From the NCBI GenBank assembly GCA_963771435.1, contig CAVYTF010000028.1:78872-142871 (forward strand): DNA of 64,000 nucleotides. Direction: 5' to 3'. Position 1 is the stretch's first letter, and every line of letters begins with the position of its first letter. Source of the DNA: CAVYTF01 sp963771435 (GTDB lineage Bacteria; Bacteroidota; Bacteroidia; Chitinophagales; Chitinophagaceae). The notes beneath the pieces were generated by a model. The model had not been told where the DNA came from. It ran no database searches and worked only from the letters and a program-made list of their open reading frames with translations. The position numbers and the translations under genes are program-made. Shown here piece after piece: positions 52,595 to 60,266 of the stretch.

Positions 52595-53521
52595 ATGGAC
52601 GATATTAAAAACAGTTTTTCAGACCAACTTATTAAATCAATTAAAACTGCAAATGAAGGAGTAACCCATAAAGACTTTGTGGTTGGTCTTAATAGCGGGA
52701 AAATGGGTTTTAAGGTAATGTTCGGTGAACCGAGTAAATTATTATATGGTTCAAGAAAAGCAATGTTTAACATCTATGTGATTCTTTATATGGTCGCACC
52801 AGTAATTATTATTCCAATACTTGCTTACAAAGCTAATGATTGGTGGCTTTTATTCGGCATTGCATTTAATTACTTATTTACACATTTTGCGACTTGGGCT
52901 AATAATAAATATAGTGGTAAATGGAAATCAAATATGATTTACTATTTCCTAGTTTTCTGTATTGCTTATTGGATTAAGACTGGTTTTAGTTTTTATGATT
53001 ATGTTACTTTTTTCTTTTTCTGTTCATTATGGGGGACATTCTTTTTTAAAGTAGCGGATAAAGCTCAATTTGATTACGCTTTACAACTATTAAAAGAGAA
53101 CCCCAAACTTTTCACTTTAGCTATTGAACAGAATCAAATAATGATTATACACAAAGACGTGGAAGAGAAAAGACAGAGTGAGCAAGTTAATCAAGAAGAG
53201 GCAATGAAATTATTAAGAATTGCAGATAATAGACTTGAAAAGAAAGATTACAATGGTGCAATTGAGTATTATACCAAGTCGATAAATATTTATCCCTATT
53301 CAAGTGCATTCAGTAGACGTGGAGATGCAAAAATGGAATTGATAGATTATAAAGGTGCCATAGAAGACTATACAAGTTGCATTGATAATATGCCCGAAAA
53401 TCCAAATAAACTTAGCTTTTCTATCACTTACGAAAGCAGAGGAGAAGCAAAAGGAAAATTAGGATTAAAGAAAGAAGCAGAATTAGATTTTATAGAGGCA
53501 GATAGATTGAGGAAAAAGTAA
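52595..53521 (+). CDS. Membrane protein with C-terminal TPR repeats, cassette 4
   Basis: 308 residues. Cytosolic start, then three or four TM helices (about 60-150; AMFNIYVILYMVAPVIIIPI, WWLLFGIAFNYLFTHFATWA, YDYVTFFFFCSLWGTFF), and a C-terminal tetratricopeptide region (LEKKDYNGAIEYYTKSINIY, MELIDYKGAIEDYTSCIDNM). Membrane scaffold of unknown role. Confidence 0.78.
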   Translation: MDDIKNSFSDQLIKSIKTANEGVTHKDFVVGLNSGKMGFKVMFGEPSKLLYGSRKAMFNIYVILYMVAPVIIIPILAYKANDWWLLFGIAFNYLFTHFATWANNKYSGKWKSNMIYYFLVFCIAYWIKTGFSFYDYVTFFFFCSLWGTFFFKVADKAQFDYALQLLKENPKLFTLAIEQNQIMIIHKDVEEKRQSEQVNQEEAMKLLRIADNRLEKKDYNGAIEYYTKSINIYPYSSAFSRRGDAKMELIDYKGAIEDYTSCIDNMPENPNKLSFSITYESRGEAKGKLGLKKEAELDFIEADRLRKK

Positions 53522-53581
53522 TATTTAATATTTTTTGGTTATACCCATTTGCTTTTAGCATAACACGTTCAAAATGTAAAT

Positions 53582-54607
53582 ATGGCGTTTAGTATTTCCC
53601 CTGAAATGATGTTTACACATTTCTCGCATTTTGACCAATCATTAAAGTGTTTCCCTGATAAATACCTTTCACTTTTCTTCACAGAGGAAGGTATAATCCC
53701 GGCACATCTTGGATATGTATGCCCATTATGTATAACTAACAGCTTTATGGTTATAAAAGACAGACTTCATTATAATAGTGACTTTTCACTTGACCATTTT
53801 CCACCAGAAAGTTCAGGCGGTAGACTTAAAATGTTAGTTTGTAAAAAATGTAATAGTGAGGCGGGACACTTGTATGATTTCTCGTTAAAAGAAAAATTAG
53901 AACATATCAGTTTCAGTAAAAAGATTCCATTTTCAAAACTGTCAGTTAAATCGGAAATTACTGATGTACAAGGTTGGTATCATAGTGCAATGACAATAAG
54001 AGAGGATGGAGAAACAGAAATAAGTTTTAAGTCGAATCCAAAAAAGAAACTTCCACCATTAGATAATTGGATTGAAGAATCGAAAAATAGTTTTGATTGG
54101 AAAGCTAATTTGACATTTGGAATTCCTGATGACAAAAAAGTAACAAAAGCACTTTTGAAAGCTGCATACTTGTACTGTTTTTTAAATTTCGGATACGAAT
54201 TTATTTATTCATCAAATGGCGAATTCTTTAGAAAGGTTCTTAATGGAGAAGTTGAATATCCAATTAAAGTACCTACATTTTGGTTAGACCACGAAACAAA
54301 GACACGAGAAGGTTTAGCTTTTCCAATTGGGCTTTGCTTTATTCAAAAACCGCACAATTGTCAATCTCTTATTATTAATCTTTCTTTAGTGCTCAAAGAC
54401 ACGGGTTATAAATGTATTGTACCAATTTTAATTCCCAATCCAACAGATATAGATTTCAAAAATTTAATTGAAGTACAAAAGCAGATAGAAAACAGTCAAA
54501 ATGAAGAAGTGACTTTTGTGCCAGTCAATAATTTCTTACGTTATAATATCACTGATTCTTATTCAAAAACTTGGAATGCTCTTGTGACAGAGTATGGAAC
54601 GAACTAA
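53582..54607 (+). CDS. HNH-like nuclease or zinc-ribbon protein, cassette 4
   Basis: 341 residues. GYVCPLC (Cys 47, 50), then LDHFPP (Asp 71, His 72) and LVCKKCNSEAGHLYD (Cys 87, 90, Asn 91, His 96): the CxxC...DH...CxxCN...H arrangement of HNH_5-type nucleases. The rest (about 100-341) is beta-rich and unrecognised. Second gene of a two-gene cassette; 7 bases before attC4. A defence-type nuclease is plausible but unproven. Confidence 0.72.
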   Translation: MAFSISPEMMFTHFSHFDQSLKCFPDKYLSLFFTEEGIIPAHLGYVCPLCITNSFMVIKDRLHYNSDFSLDHFPPESSGGRLKMLVCKKCNSEAGHLYDFSLKEKLEHISFSKKIPFSKLSVKSEITDVQGWYHSAMTIREDGETEISFKSNPKKKLPPLDNWIEESKNSFDWKANLTFGIPDDKKVTKALLKAAYLYCFLNFGYEFIYSSNGEFFRKVLNGEVEYPIKVPTFWLDHETKTREGLAFPIGLCFIQKPHNCQSLIINLSLVLKDTGYKCIVPILIPNPTDIDFKNLIEVQKQIENSQNEEVTFVPVNNFLRYNITDSYSKTWNALVTEYGTN

Positions 54608-54614
54608 ATATGAC

Positions 54615-54818
54615 AGCACACAACAGAAGTATTGCAAATATGGCTGCGGACGGAACAAACTCGGCTTCAGCACTTTCTTTAAACTTTTGTTTCGGATGAC
54701 CTAACAATATTGGGCTTCGGTACTTACATTTGGCTTTTGCAACAAGTATTAAGCTTTAGTGGTCGGCAGACGGAACAACCTTGCCAGCCACATTCGCAAT
54801 ACCTGTTCGTTATAGGGC
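54615..54818 (+). repeat. attC-like site 4
   Basis: 204 nt, from AGCACACAAC to GTTATAGGGC. GTATTGCAAATATGGCTGCG at the left mirrors CAGCCACATTCGCAATACCT at the right. The interior differs from attC1-3. Confidence 0.85.
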
Positions 54819-54836
54819 ATTTTAAAGACAGACAAC

Positions 54837-56282
54837 ATGATATACACAGTTCCAAGTACTAAACTTCCTTCTGAATTAAAAGAGACTTTATCTTTTATCG
54901 AAAAAACTATAGACGCTCTTAACGCAAAAAGGGACGAAGGATTAAGCAAAGAGCTTCTTTCCAATTTAAAAAGACAACTTCTTATTAAGCAAGTATATCA
55001 CAGTAATGCTATTGAAGGAAATAAATTATCGTTAAGGGAGACTGAATTGATATTAAATGGCATGGTCATAAATGAGCGACCTCTAAAAGATGAAATAGAA
55101 GCAAAATCTCTTGCTAATGCTACCGAATACTTATACTCATTAATCGATGGAAGAGAACCACTTACTAAAAGAACGATACTTGAATTACATTCTCTAATAA
55201 TGAAAGATATCCCCGGTATCGAATCTGGGACATTCCGTAAACATGATGTACAAATTAAAGGATCGGAACACAAGCCACCTTCATTTCTAGATGTTGAAAT
55301 GCAGGTGGATGAGCTATTCCAATGGATGAATAGAAATTCACACAAATTTCCACCAATGATTATGGCGGCTGTTTTACATCATTGGATGACGTGGATACAT
55401 CCTTTTAGTGACGGGAATGGTCGAGTATCAAGAATGTTTTTAAATTTCTACCTTTTACAAAAAGGATATCCGGAAATTATTATCAAAATTGGAGAAAGAG
55501 ATGACTATTACAACTCTTTAATATCAGCTGACAAAGGAGATCTTGTAAAGCTAGTAGAATTACTTGCAGAAAATATTAAAGATACGATTTCAGCTTATGA
55601 AGAATTAATTAACGAAGATCAAAGGCAAAAAGAATGGCTAAAAAAATATAGCGAAATTAAAACAGACGAGTATACAAAAATAAAATCTAAACATTCTTAT
55701 GATTATGAAGTCTGGAAAAACCAAATGGCTGTATTCAAAACTCTGCTTAAAAAAGCACTACAGGAAGTTGGGGCACATTTACCTGACATCGAAATTACCT
55801 ATAAAGAGTATGACGTAATTTCCTTTAACCAATATTTGGATTTACTTGAGGATAGACGAGTGTCTAACACAGGTTATATGTTCGTTAAATTATACGATCA
55901 TAAGAAACATGAAAGTTTGACATTAGTTTTTTATTTTGAGAGGCTTTATAGATCAAAAATTCTTGATTTTGCTCAAGACCAAAAACGAGATCCAAGAAAC
56001 TTCAGAACAAAGAAGTTTATTCCGCCAGCAATTAAACTTCATATATCGGGACGTAAAAATGGAGTTGAGATAAAACTAGACGAAAATATTGATTTAGCAA
56101 ATGTTGGAACTTATAAAGATCAGCTTTCATTTGGAATTATTGATCGCACTGTAAGGCGAGAGGCATGGCAAAAACCAAAACTAGAATCTAAGACAAATCC
56201 ACCTGGTATTGTTGTTAGACATTTTATCGACCAAATATTACAGCTATACTTTGACGTGAGACCCAAAAAAAACGCCCTATAA
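54837..56282 (+). CDS. Fic family protein, cassette 5
   Basis: 481 residues. Inhibitory-helix motif in the N-terminal half (YHSNAIEGN, Ser 56 to Glu 60) and the catalytic loop HPFSDGNGRVSR (188-199), both intact: a class II self-inhibited AMP-transferase. The Fic core (to about 260) is followed by 220 residues including an unrecognised beta-rich part (YMFVKLYDHKKHESLTLVFY). The stop codon lies inside the attC5 core (CCCTATAAC), so gene and recombination site are fused. Likely target-modifying toxin or regulator. Confidence 0.93.
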   Translation: MIYTVPSTKLPSELKETLSFIEKTIDALNAKRDEGLSKELLSNLKRQLLIKQVYHSNAIEGNKLSLRETELILNGMVINERPLKDEIEAKSLANATEYLYSLIDGREPLTKRTILELHSLIMKDIPGIESGTFRKHDVQIKGSEHKPPSFLDVEMQVDELFQWMNRNSHKFPPMIMAAVLHHWMTWIHPFSDGNGRVSRMFLNFYLLQKGYPEIIIKIGERDDYYNSLISADKGDLVKLVELLAENIKDTISAYEELINEDQRQKEWLKKYSEIKTDEYTKIKSKHSYDYEVWKNQMAVFKTLLKKALQEVGAHLPDIEITYKEYDVISFNQYLDLLEDRRVSNTGYMFVKLYDHKKHESLTLVFYFERLYRSKILDFAQDQKRDPRNFRTKKFIPPAIKLHISGRKNGVEIKLDENIDLANVGTYKDQLSFGIIDRTVRREAWQKPKLESKTNPPGIVVRHFIDQILQLYFDVRPKKNAL

Positions 56283-56474
56283 CAGGCGGTTTGGCAATAT
56301 GGCGGGGCGACGAATATATGCTCGACTTTTTGTTCGCTAATCGGCTTCAGTTCCAGCAGACGAGTAACATTGAGCAATAGAATAAACAATGAACTTTTAG
56401 TTATAAATTTAGCAGTGGTACGGGCTGACGATTTTCAAATGCCGCCACATCGCCAAGCCGTACCGTTGTACGCC
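56274..56474 (+). repeat. attC-like site 5
   Basis: 201 nt, from GCCCTATAAC to GTTGTACGCC. GGTTTGGCAATATGGCGG at the left mirrors CCGCCACATCGCCAAGCC at the right, with an offset typical of attC extrahelical bases. Confidence 0.87.
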
Positions 56475-56543
56475 ATATTTTCGGCAGCGTTCACAATTGG
56501 GACAATGACAGAAAAATGGTAACTTCGGACAAATAATTGAGCA

Positions 56544-56747
56544 ATGTTAGTAGGGAGGACAACAAAAGAAGTAATTATCAGGCTACCTGCATCGGTGGAC
56601 ACAGAGGACTTGCAGGACTTTTTGAATTATGCACTTTACAAGGAGCTGACTTCTGGCTTAAAAACAGACCAAAAAGAAGTAGATAAACTTGCGAGCGAAA
56701 TAAATTCAAAATGGTGGACTAAAAACAGAAGCAAACTGGTTAAATGA
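56544..56747 (+). CDS. Antitoxin-like small protein, cassette 6
   Basis: 67 residues: a short beta-strand (EVIIRLPASV), then a helical part (VDTEDLQDFLNYALYKEL) and a Lys-rich tail. Size, position and ATGA overlap with the following PIN fragment indicate the antitoxin of a PIN-type pair. Confidence 0.7.
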   Translation: MLVGRTTKEVIIRLPASVDTEDLQDFLNYALYKELTSGLKTDQKEVDKLASEINSKWWTKNRSKLVK

Positions 56748-56869
56748 AAATTATCGTTGACACAAACATTGTTTTTAGTGCCATTCTTAATTCCAACAGC
56801 CGCATCGGGAAAATTCTTTTAAATTCCAAAGAGCATTTTCAGTTTTTTACTTGCAACTATTTATCTTAG
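56744..56869 (+). pseudogene. Truncated PIN-domain toxin, cassette 6
   Basis: 41 codons: MKIIVDTNIVFSAILNSNSR ... FFTCNYLS. The first acidic motif (VDTN) and first helices are present; the remaining roughly 90 residues and three acidic positions are missing. The frame stops at the edge of a perfect hairpin (56870-56893), so the deletion or insertion point is there. Its loss also explains the missing right core of the unit. Confidence 0.8.
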
Positions 56870-56893
56870 CTGGTGGGTGAGGACACCCACCAG
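56870..56893. repeat. Perfect hairpin at the right edge of the cassette array
   Basis: Arms CTGGTGGGTG and CACCCACCAG, loop AGGA. No U-tract follows on the plus strand. Marks the breakpoint in the PIN toxin gene. Confidence 0.75.
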
Positions 56894-56972
56894 TAGCAAA
56901 AGTTCTAAAGTATTATTGACTTGCTTTAATGAATAAAAACGACCGCCCAACAAGATGCCGGAAGTTGTTGCT

Positions 56973-57768
56973 TTAAATAATGTGTTCGTAAATTAATATG
57001 AGCATTACGATGCCGAGGACGATGCGGTAGTAGCCGAAGAGTTTGAAGCCGTGTTTCTGGATGTAGGTGATGAAGAATTTTACGGCGATGAGGGCTACGA
57101 TGAAGGATACGAGGGCGCCGATGCCGAGGGTGCTCATGTTTTGTTTTGAAAGGACCTCATGGTGGTCTTTGTACACATCCCAAAAGCTTTTTACTGAGGC
57201 GGCAAACATGGTGGGGACGGCGAGAAAGAAGGAAAACTCTGCGGCGAGGAAGCGGGTGAGTTTCTGGCTCATGCCGCCGATGATGGTGGCTGCGCTGCGG
57301 CTGAGGCCGGGGAAGATGATTGAGAGTGTTTGAAAACAACCAATGATAAATGCTTTTGGATAGGAGAATGTTTTCTTCTTCGTTGATGGTGTTGGTGGTG
57401 AAGAGGTTATCTATGAAAAGCAAAATGATGCCGCCGACGAGCATGATGATGGCGATGGGGAGAAGGCTGTCCATCATTTTATCAATGTACTTTTTTAGCA
57501 GGAGGCCGACGATCATGGCGGGGATGAAACCGATGAGTAGCTTTATGTAGAAGCGGGGATGCTTAAAGTCGATGAACTTTTTCCAGAAAATTACTACTAC
57601 GGAAAGGATGGCGGCGAGCTGGATGACCACTTCAAACATATCCACAAATGGGGAGGTTGCGACGCCGATGAGGGGGTTGGTGAACTTCATGTGGGCGGTG
57701 CTGGAAATGGGGAGGAACTCTGTGATGCCTTCTACGATGGCGAGGATGATGGTCTGGATGAAAGTCAT
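56973..57768 (-). pseudogene. uppP: Undecaprenyl-diphosphatase, one-base frameshift
   Basis: The N-terminal frame has VEGITEFLPISSTAHMKFT; after a shift near 57366 the sequence continues YPKAFIIGCFQTLSIIFPGL SRSAATIIGGMSQKLTRF in another frame to YEHII. Both active-site blocks are intact. The span is 796 bases (3x265+1) and gives 264 residues when repaired, the normal length. UppP recycles the lipid carrier of cell-wall synthesis. Its loss would matter, so a sequence error is plausible. Its 3' end is 80 bases from the cassette array. Confidence 0.92.
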
Positions 57769-57845
57769 GCGGGTTTTGGATTTTGGTGTAAAGAAACAAA
57801 AAAGCGACGGTTATCCATCGCTTTAGTGTAAAGAAATTGTTGTGT

Positions 57846-58118
57846 TTATGCCTTAACCTTTGGTTTTTTGAAGATGGCGAATATCTCGAGTATGAGGCCG
57901 CCGACAATGAGAATGGGGGCTACTGTGATCCTCATGGGGCTGTACACGAGGCTGGTGTCAAACTGGTTGGGGTCGGGGGTTTTGCCGCCGGCCATTATAA
58001 TCATGCCCAGGGCTATGATGCCGCCGGCGATGCCCATCCAGATATAGTTATCTTTTGTGAAAAGGTCTTTGTGCTCTACAACCGGTTTTGGGGCGGTTAC
58101 TGGTTTTTTGTCTGCCAT
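57846..58118 (-). CDS. DUF3098 small membrane protein
   Basis: 90 residues: polar N-terminus (PVVEHKDLFTKDNY), then two TM helices (IWMGIAGGIIALGMIIMAGG; VAPILIVGGLILEIFAIF). DUF3098 sits upstream of uppP in many Bacteroidota, usually after ftsX; here ftsX is absent. 77 bases upstream of uppP, probably co-transcribed. Confidence 0.88.
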   Translation of the reverse strand: MADKKPVTAPKPVVEHKDLFTKDNYIWMGIAGGIIALGMIIMAGGKTPDPNQFDTSLVYSPMRITVAPILIVGGLILEIFAIFKKPKVKA

Positions 58119-58427
58119 GTTATTTTAGAATTGAGGCGCAAGATAATTAAATAATTGAAAATGGAGCTATGAGGTGTCAGCTATGAGCTATGAGCCGTGA
58201 GCGAAGTTAGGAGACCAACCGAAAAGCACAAAGAATGTTGAATGGTTGATTGGTTGAATAGTGTGGAGTTGAACACTAAGGCGCAAAGGCACGAAGAATA
58301 GTTTGTAGTTTGTGGTTTGTAATTGTGGAGAGTTAGATTTTATAGGCCGTATAGATCTGAGGAAGAGGAGAAATAATATGGCGGGTTTTGGATTTTATGT
58401 ATTTTGTGGAGAATAAAAGTATTGGCT
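58119..58427. other. Intergenic region
   Basis: 309 bases with GAGCTATGAG, CGCAAAGGCACGAAG and GTTTGTAGTTTGTGG words, and a promoter at the right end. No gene seen; ftsX, expected here by synteny, is not present. Confidence 0.45.
58400..58406 (+). promoter_or_regulatory. Possible -7 box (TATTTTG)
   Basis: Shortened form of TAnnTTTG, 22 bases before the GTG start. The upstream words GGAGAAATAATAT and TTGTATTTTG are shared with the region before the LRR gene at 60267. Confidence 0.35.
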
Positions 58428-59915
58428 GTGAAAAAGATGATACTGCTGGTTTTGGTTGCTACGGGTTTAGGTTTTGTGGCGAAGGGGCAAACGGAATATT
58501 TGGTGACTATTGACCCTGCAACTGGAGCGTTTACAAAGGTGAATAGTTTGCCAGGCGTTAACTGGATCGCAGGTAATGGGACTTTGGATAATATAGATAA
58601 CAGTTATATTTTTCAGGGAGGCCCTAGTACTACAGCAGACAGTTTTTATTTATATAAAGCCAATAATACAACCGGTATTATAAATTCTAAAGTTTCTTTT
58701 CCAGATAATAATGGGGTCGCAAATTTATTGTATATTGACTCTTTAAAAGCATTTTATGGAACACAGAATATAGCGTTTGATTCCCCTGGCCCTTTCAATC
58801 TTGTTTCTGTAAATGTTAATACAGGTATTATAACTATTATAAAGCTTTTCGATAGTCTTTCTGCTGCCGATTACATGACATACAACCATAATTTAAACCA
58901 ATTAATAATTTTAGGAATTAAGAATGGAAGTTGGGATTTACTAACTGTCGATGCGAATACCGGAAATATTATATCTGATACTTTATGCCTTCATTATTAT
59001 GAATTACATTTTGATAATACCACGAATCAATTATTTGGGATCTATGAAGGTTCTAATCCCTTCCAATTAGGAGTAATTAATACTACTACAGGACAATTTT
59101 TCAGCAAATACAATTTCCCATCTAATGTATTAGGCTTCTCAACAGGAGCGAGCACATTCGATGAGAAAGACCAGGAATATATAGTAGTTGCAAATACCTA
59201 TGAAAGTAGTACCCCTAAGGATTATTTGAATTTTTTAAAAGTTGCTACAGGAAACGTTGTTTACCAGAATTTAGTTGAGCCTCCTGGAGGAGATACTGAT
59301 AATGTAATTTATTACCGGTATGATAATACGACCAATATTCTTTATGCTTTGCATTGGGAGGCAGTAACCCTGCCTGTTACCCTTCTTTCCTTTACCGCTT
59401 CAAAACAAGGTGCGCAAAACTTGCTTCAATGGGCTACCACGCAGGAAGTGAACAGTAGTTATTTTGGGGTGGAAAGAAGTGATGATGGGGTGAACTTTAC
59501 AAGCATCGGGCAGGTGGATGCGGCGGGGAATAGCAGTTTGGCTAAGAGCTATTCGTTGGTTGATAGCAAACCTGTTAACGGTACTGACTATTACCGTTTG
59601 AAGATGGTTGATAAGGACGGGAAGTTTAGTTATAGCGAGATAAGAAGTGTTAATGAAGCGGTGGGGTTTGGGGTGAGTATTTATCCTAACCCGGTGGAGA
59701 ATAATTTGAACCTGAATTTTAGTAGCGATAAGGCAGAGACGGTGGAGGTGGTGGTGGTGGATAATGGGGGGAAGGTGGTTGCTGAACAGGAGGTGGAGGT
59801 TTTGGCGGGGGCTTCTATGCAGAGTATTAATGTGGGGGCGTTGAGTAGTGGCAGTTATTATGTGAGGGTGGTTGGCGAGGAGGGGGATGTGGAGGAGAGG
59901 TTTGTGAAGGAGTAG
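58428..59915 (+). CDS. Secreted beta-propeller-like protein with T9SS type A sorting domain
   Basis: 495 residues from GTG 58428 (ATG 58437 also possible). Signal peptide (MILLVLVATGLGFVAKGQ). The middle has repeated strands of the type YLVTIDPATGAFTKVNSLPG, LVSVNVNTGIITIIKLFDSL, LLTVDANTGNIISDTLCLHY: propeller-like repeats with a TG turn. The C-terminal module (LLSFTASKQGAQNLLQWATT ... VKE) is shared with the two LRR proteins. T9SS-exported; ligand unknown. Confidence 0.88.
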   Translation: MKKMILLVLVATGLGFVAKGQTEYLVTIDPATGAFTKVNSLPGVNWIAGNGTLDNIDNSYIFQGGPSTTADSFYLYKANNTTGIINSKVSFPDNNGVANLLYIDSLKAFYGTQNIAFDSPGPFNLVSVNVNTGIITIIKLFDSLSAADYMTYNHNLNQLIILGIKNGSWDLLTVDANTGNIISDTLCLHYYELHFDNTTNQLFGIYEGSNPFQLGVINTTTGQFFSKYNFPSNVLGFSTGASTFDEKDQEYIVVANTYESSTPKDYLNFLKVATGNVVYQNLVEPPGGDTDNVIYYRYDNTTNILYALHWEAVTLPVTLLSFTASKQGAQNLLQWATTQEVNSSYFGVERSDDGVNFTSIGQVDAAGNSSLAKSYSLVDSKPVNGTDYYRLKMVDKDGKFSYSEIRSVNEAVGFGVSIYPNPVENNLNLNFSSDKAETVEVVVVDNGGKVVAEQEVEVLAGASMQSINVGALSSGSYYVRVVGEEGDVEERFVKE

Positions 59916-60266
59916 GAAGGTGTCTGAATCACGGATTTAGGGGATTAAAGGATTGCACGGATTTGGGGAATGGGAGGGGTCTGAATCACGGAATCAAGCG
60001 GATTAAAGGATTGCACGGATCTAAAGAATGGTTGGGGTTTAAATCTGCGGGACAAACATATTACGATGTAGTTTGATGTGCACAAATTTTTGATGTGGGG
60101 GCTGCGAGGCACGGTATGCTATACACGGGCTATGCTGCATACTTGAGCCAATAGGGTGAAGTTTTCTCACGGATCTTACTGACCTGCACAGAAATTTTAG
60201 CAGGAGGAAAAATAATATTAGAAGGGGTTGTATTTCTTGTATTTTGCAAGGGGAAAACTATATGCT
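59916..60266. repeat. Intergenic region with a 57-nt tandem duplication
   Basis: Two copies of a 57-nt unit (GTCTGAATCACGGA ... GATTAAAGGATTGCACGGAT) at 59922 and 59979, of the CACGGATT/GATTAAAGGATT word family. Then a possible -7 box TATTTTG at 60240-60246, 21 bases before the LRR gene. No gene. Confidence 0.75.

Larger units (their letters stand above)
47784..56869 (+). mobile_element. Integron-type gene cassette array lacking an integrase (CALIN)
   Basis: Six units separated by five attC-like sites; every recognised gene is on the plus strand. Unit left cores and right cores are exact reverse complements: GTTGGTAGCA (47784) with TGCTACCAAC (48874); GTTATCGGC (49068) with GCCGATAAC (50927); GTTGTACGCT (51118) with AGCGTACAAC (52345); GTTGTGTGCT (52538) with AGCACACAAC (54615); GTTATAGGGC (54809) with GCCCTATAAC (56274). 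The sixth unit begins GTTGTACGCC (56465) but has no matching right end. This is the imprint of circular cassettes. No tyrosine recombinase gene is in the window. Confidence 0.88.

Noticed and set aside
47784..56869. Prophage or integrative conjugative element
   Set aside because: No integrase, capsid, portal, relaxase or transfer gene; the repeat pattern fits cassettes.
57559..58154. Plus-strand frames opposite uppP and DUF3098
   Set aside because: Antisense shadows of genes with clear motifs.
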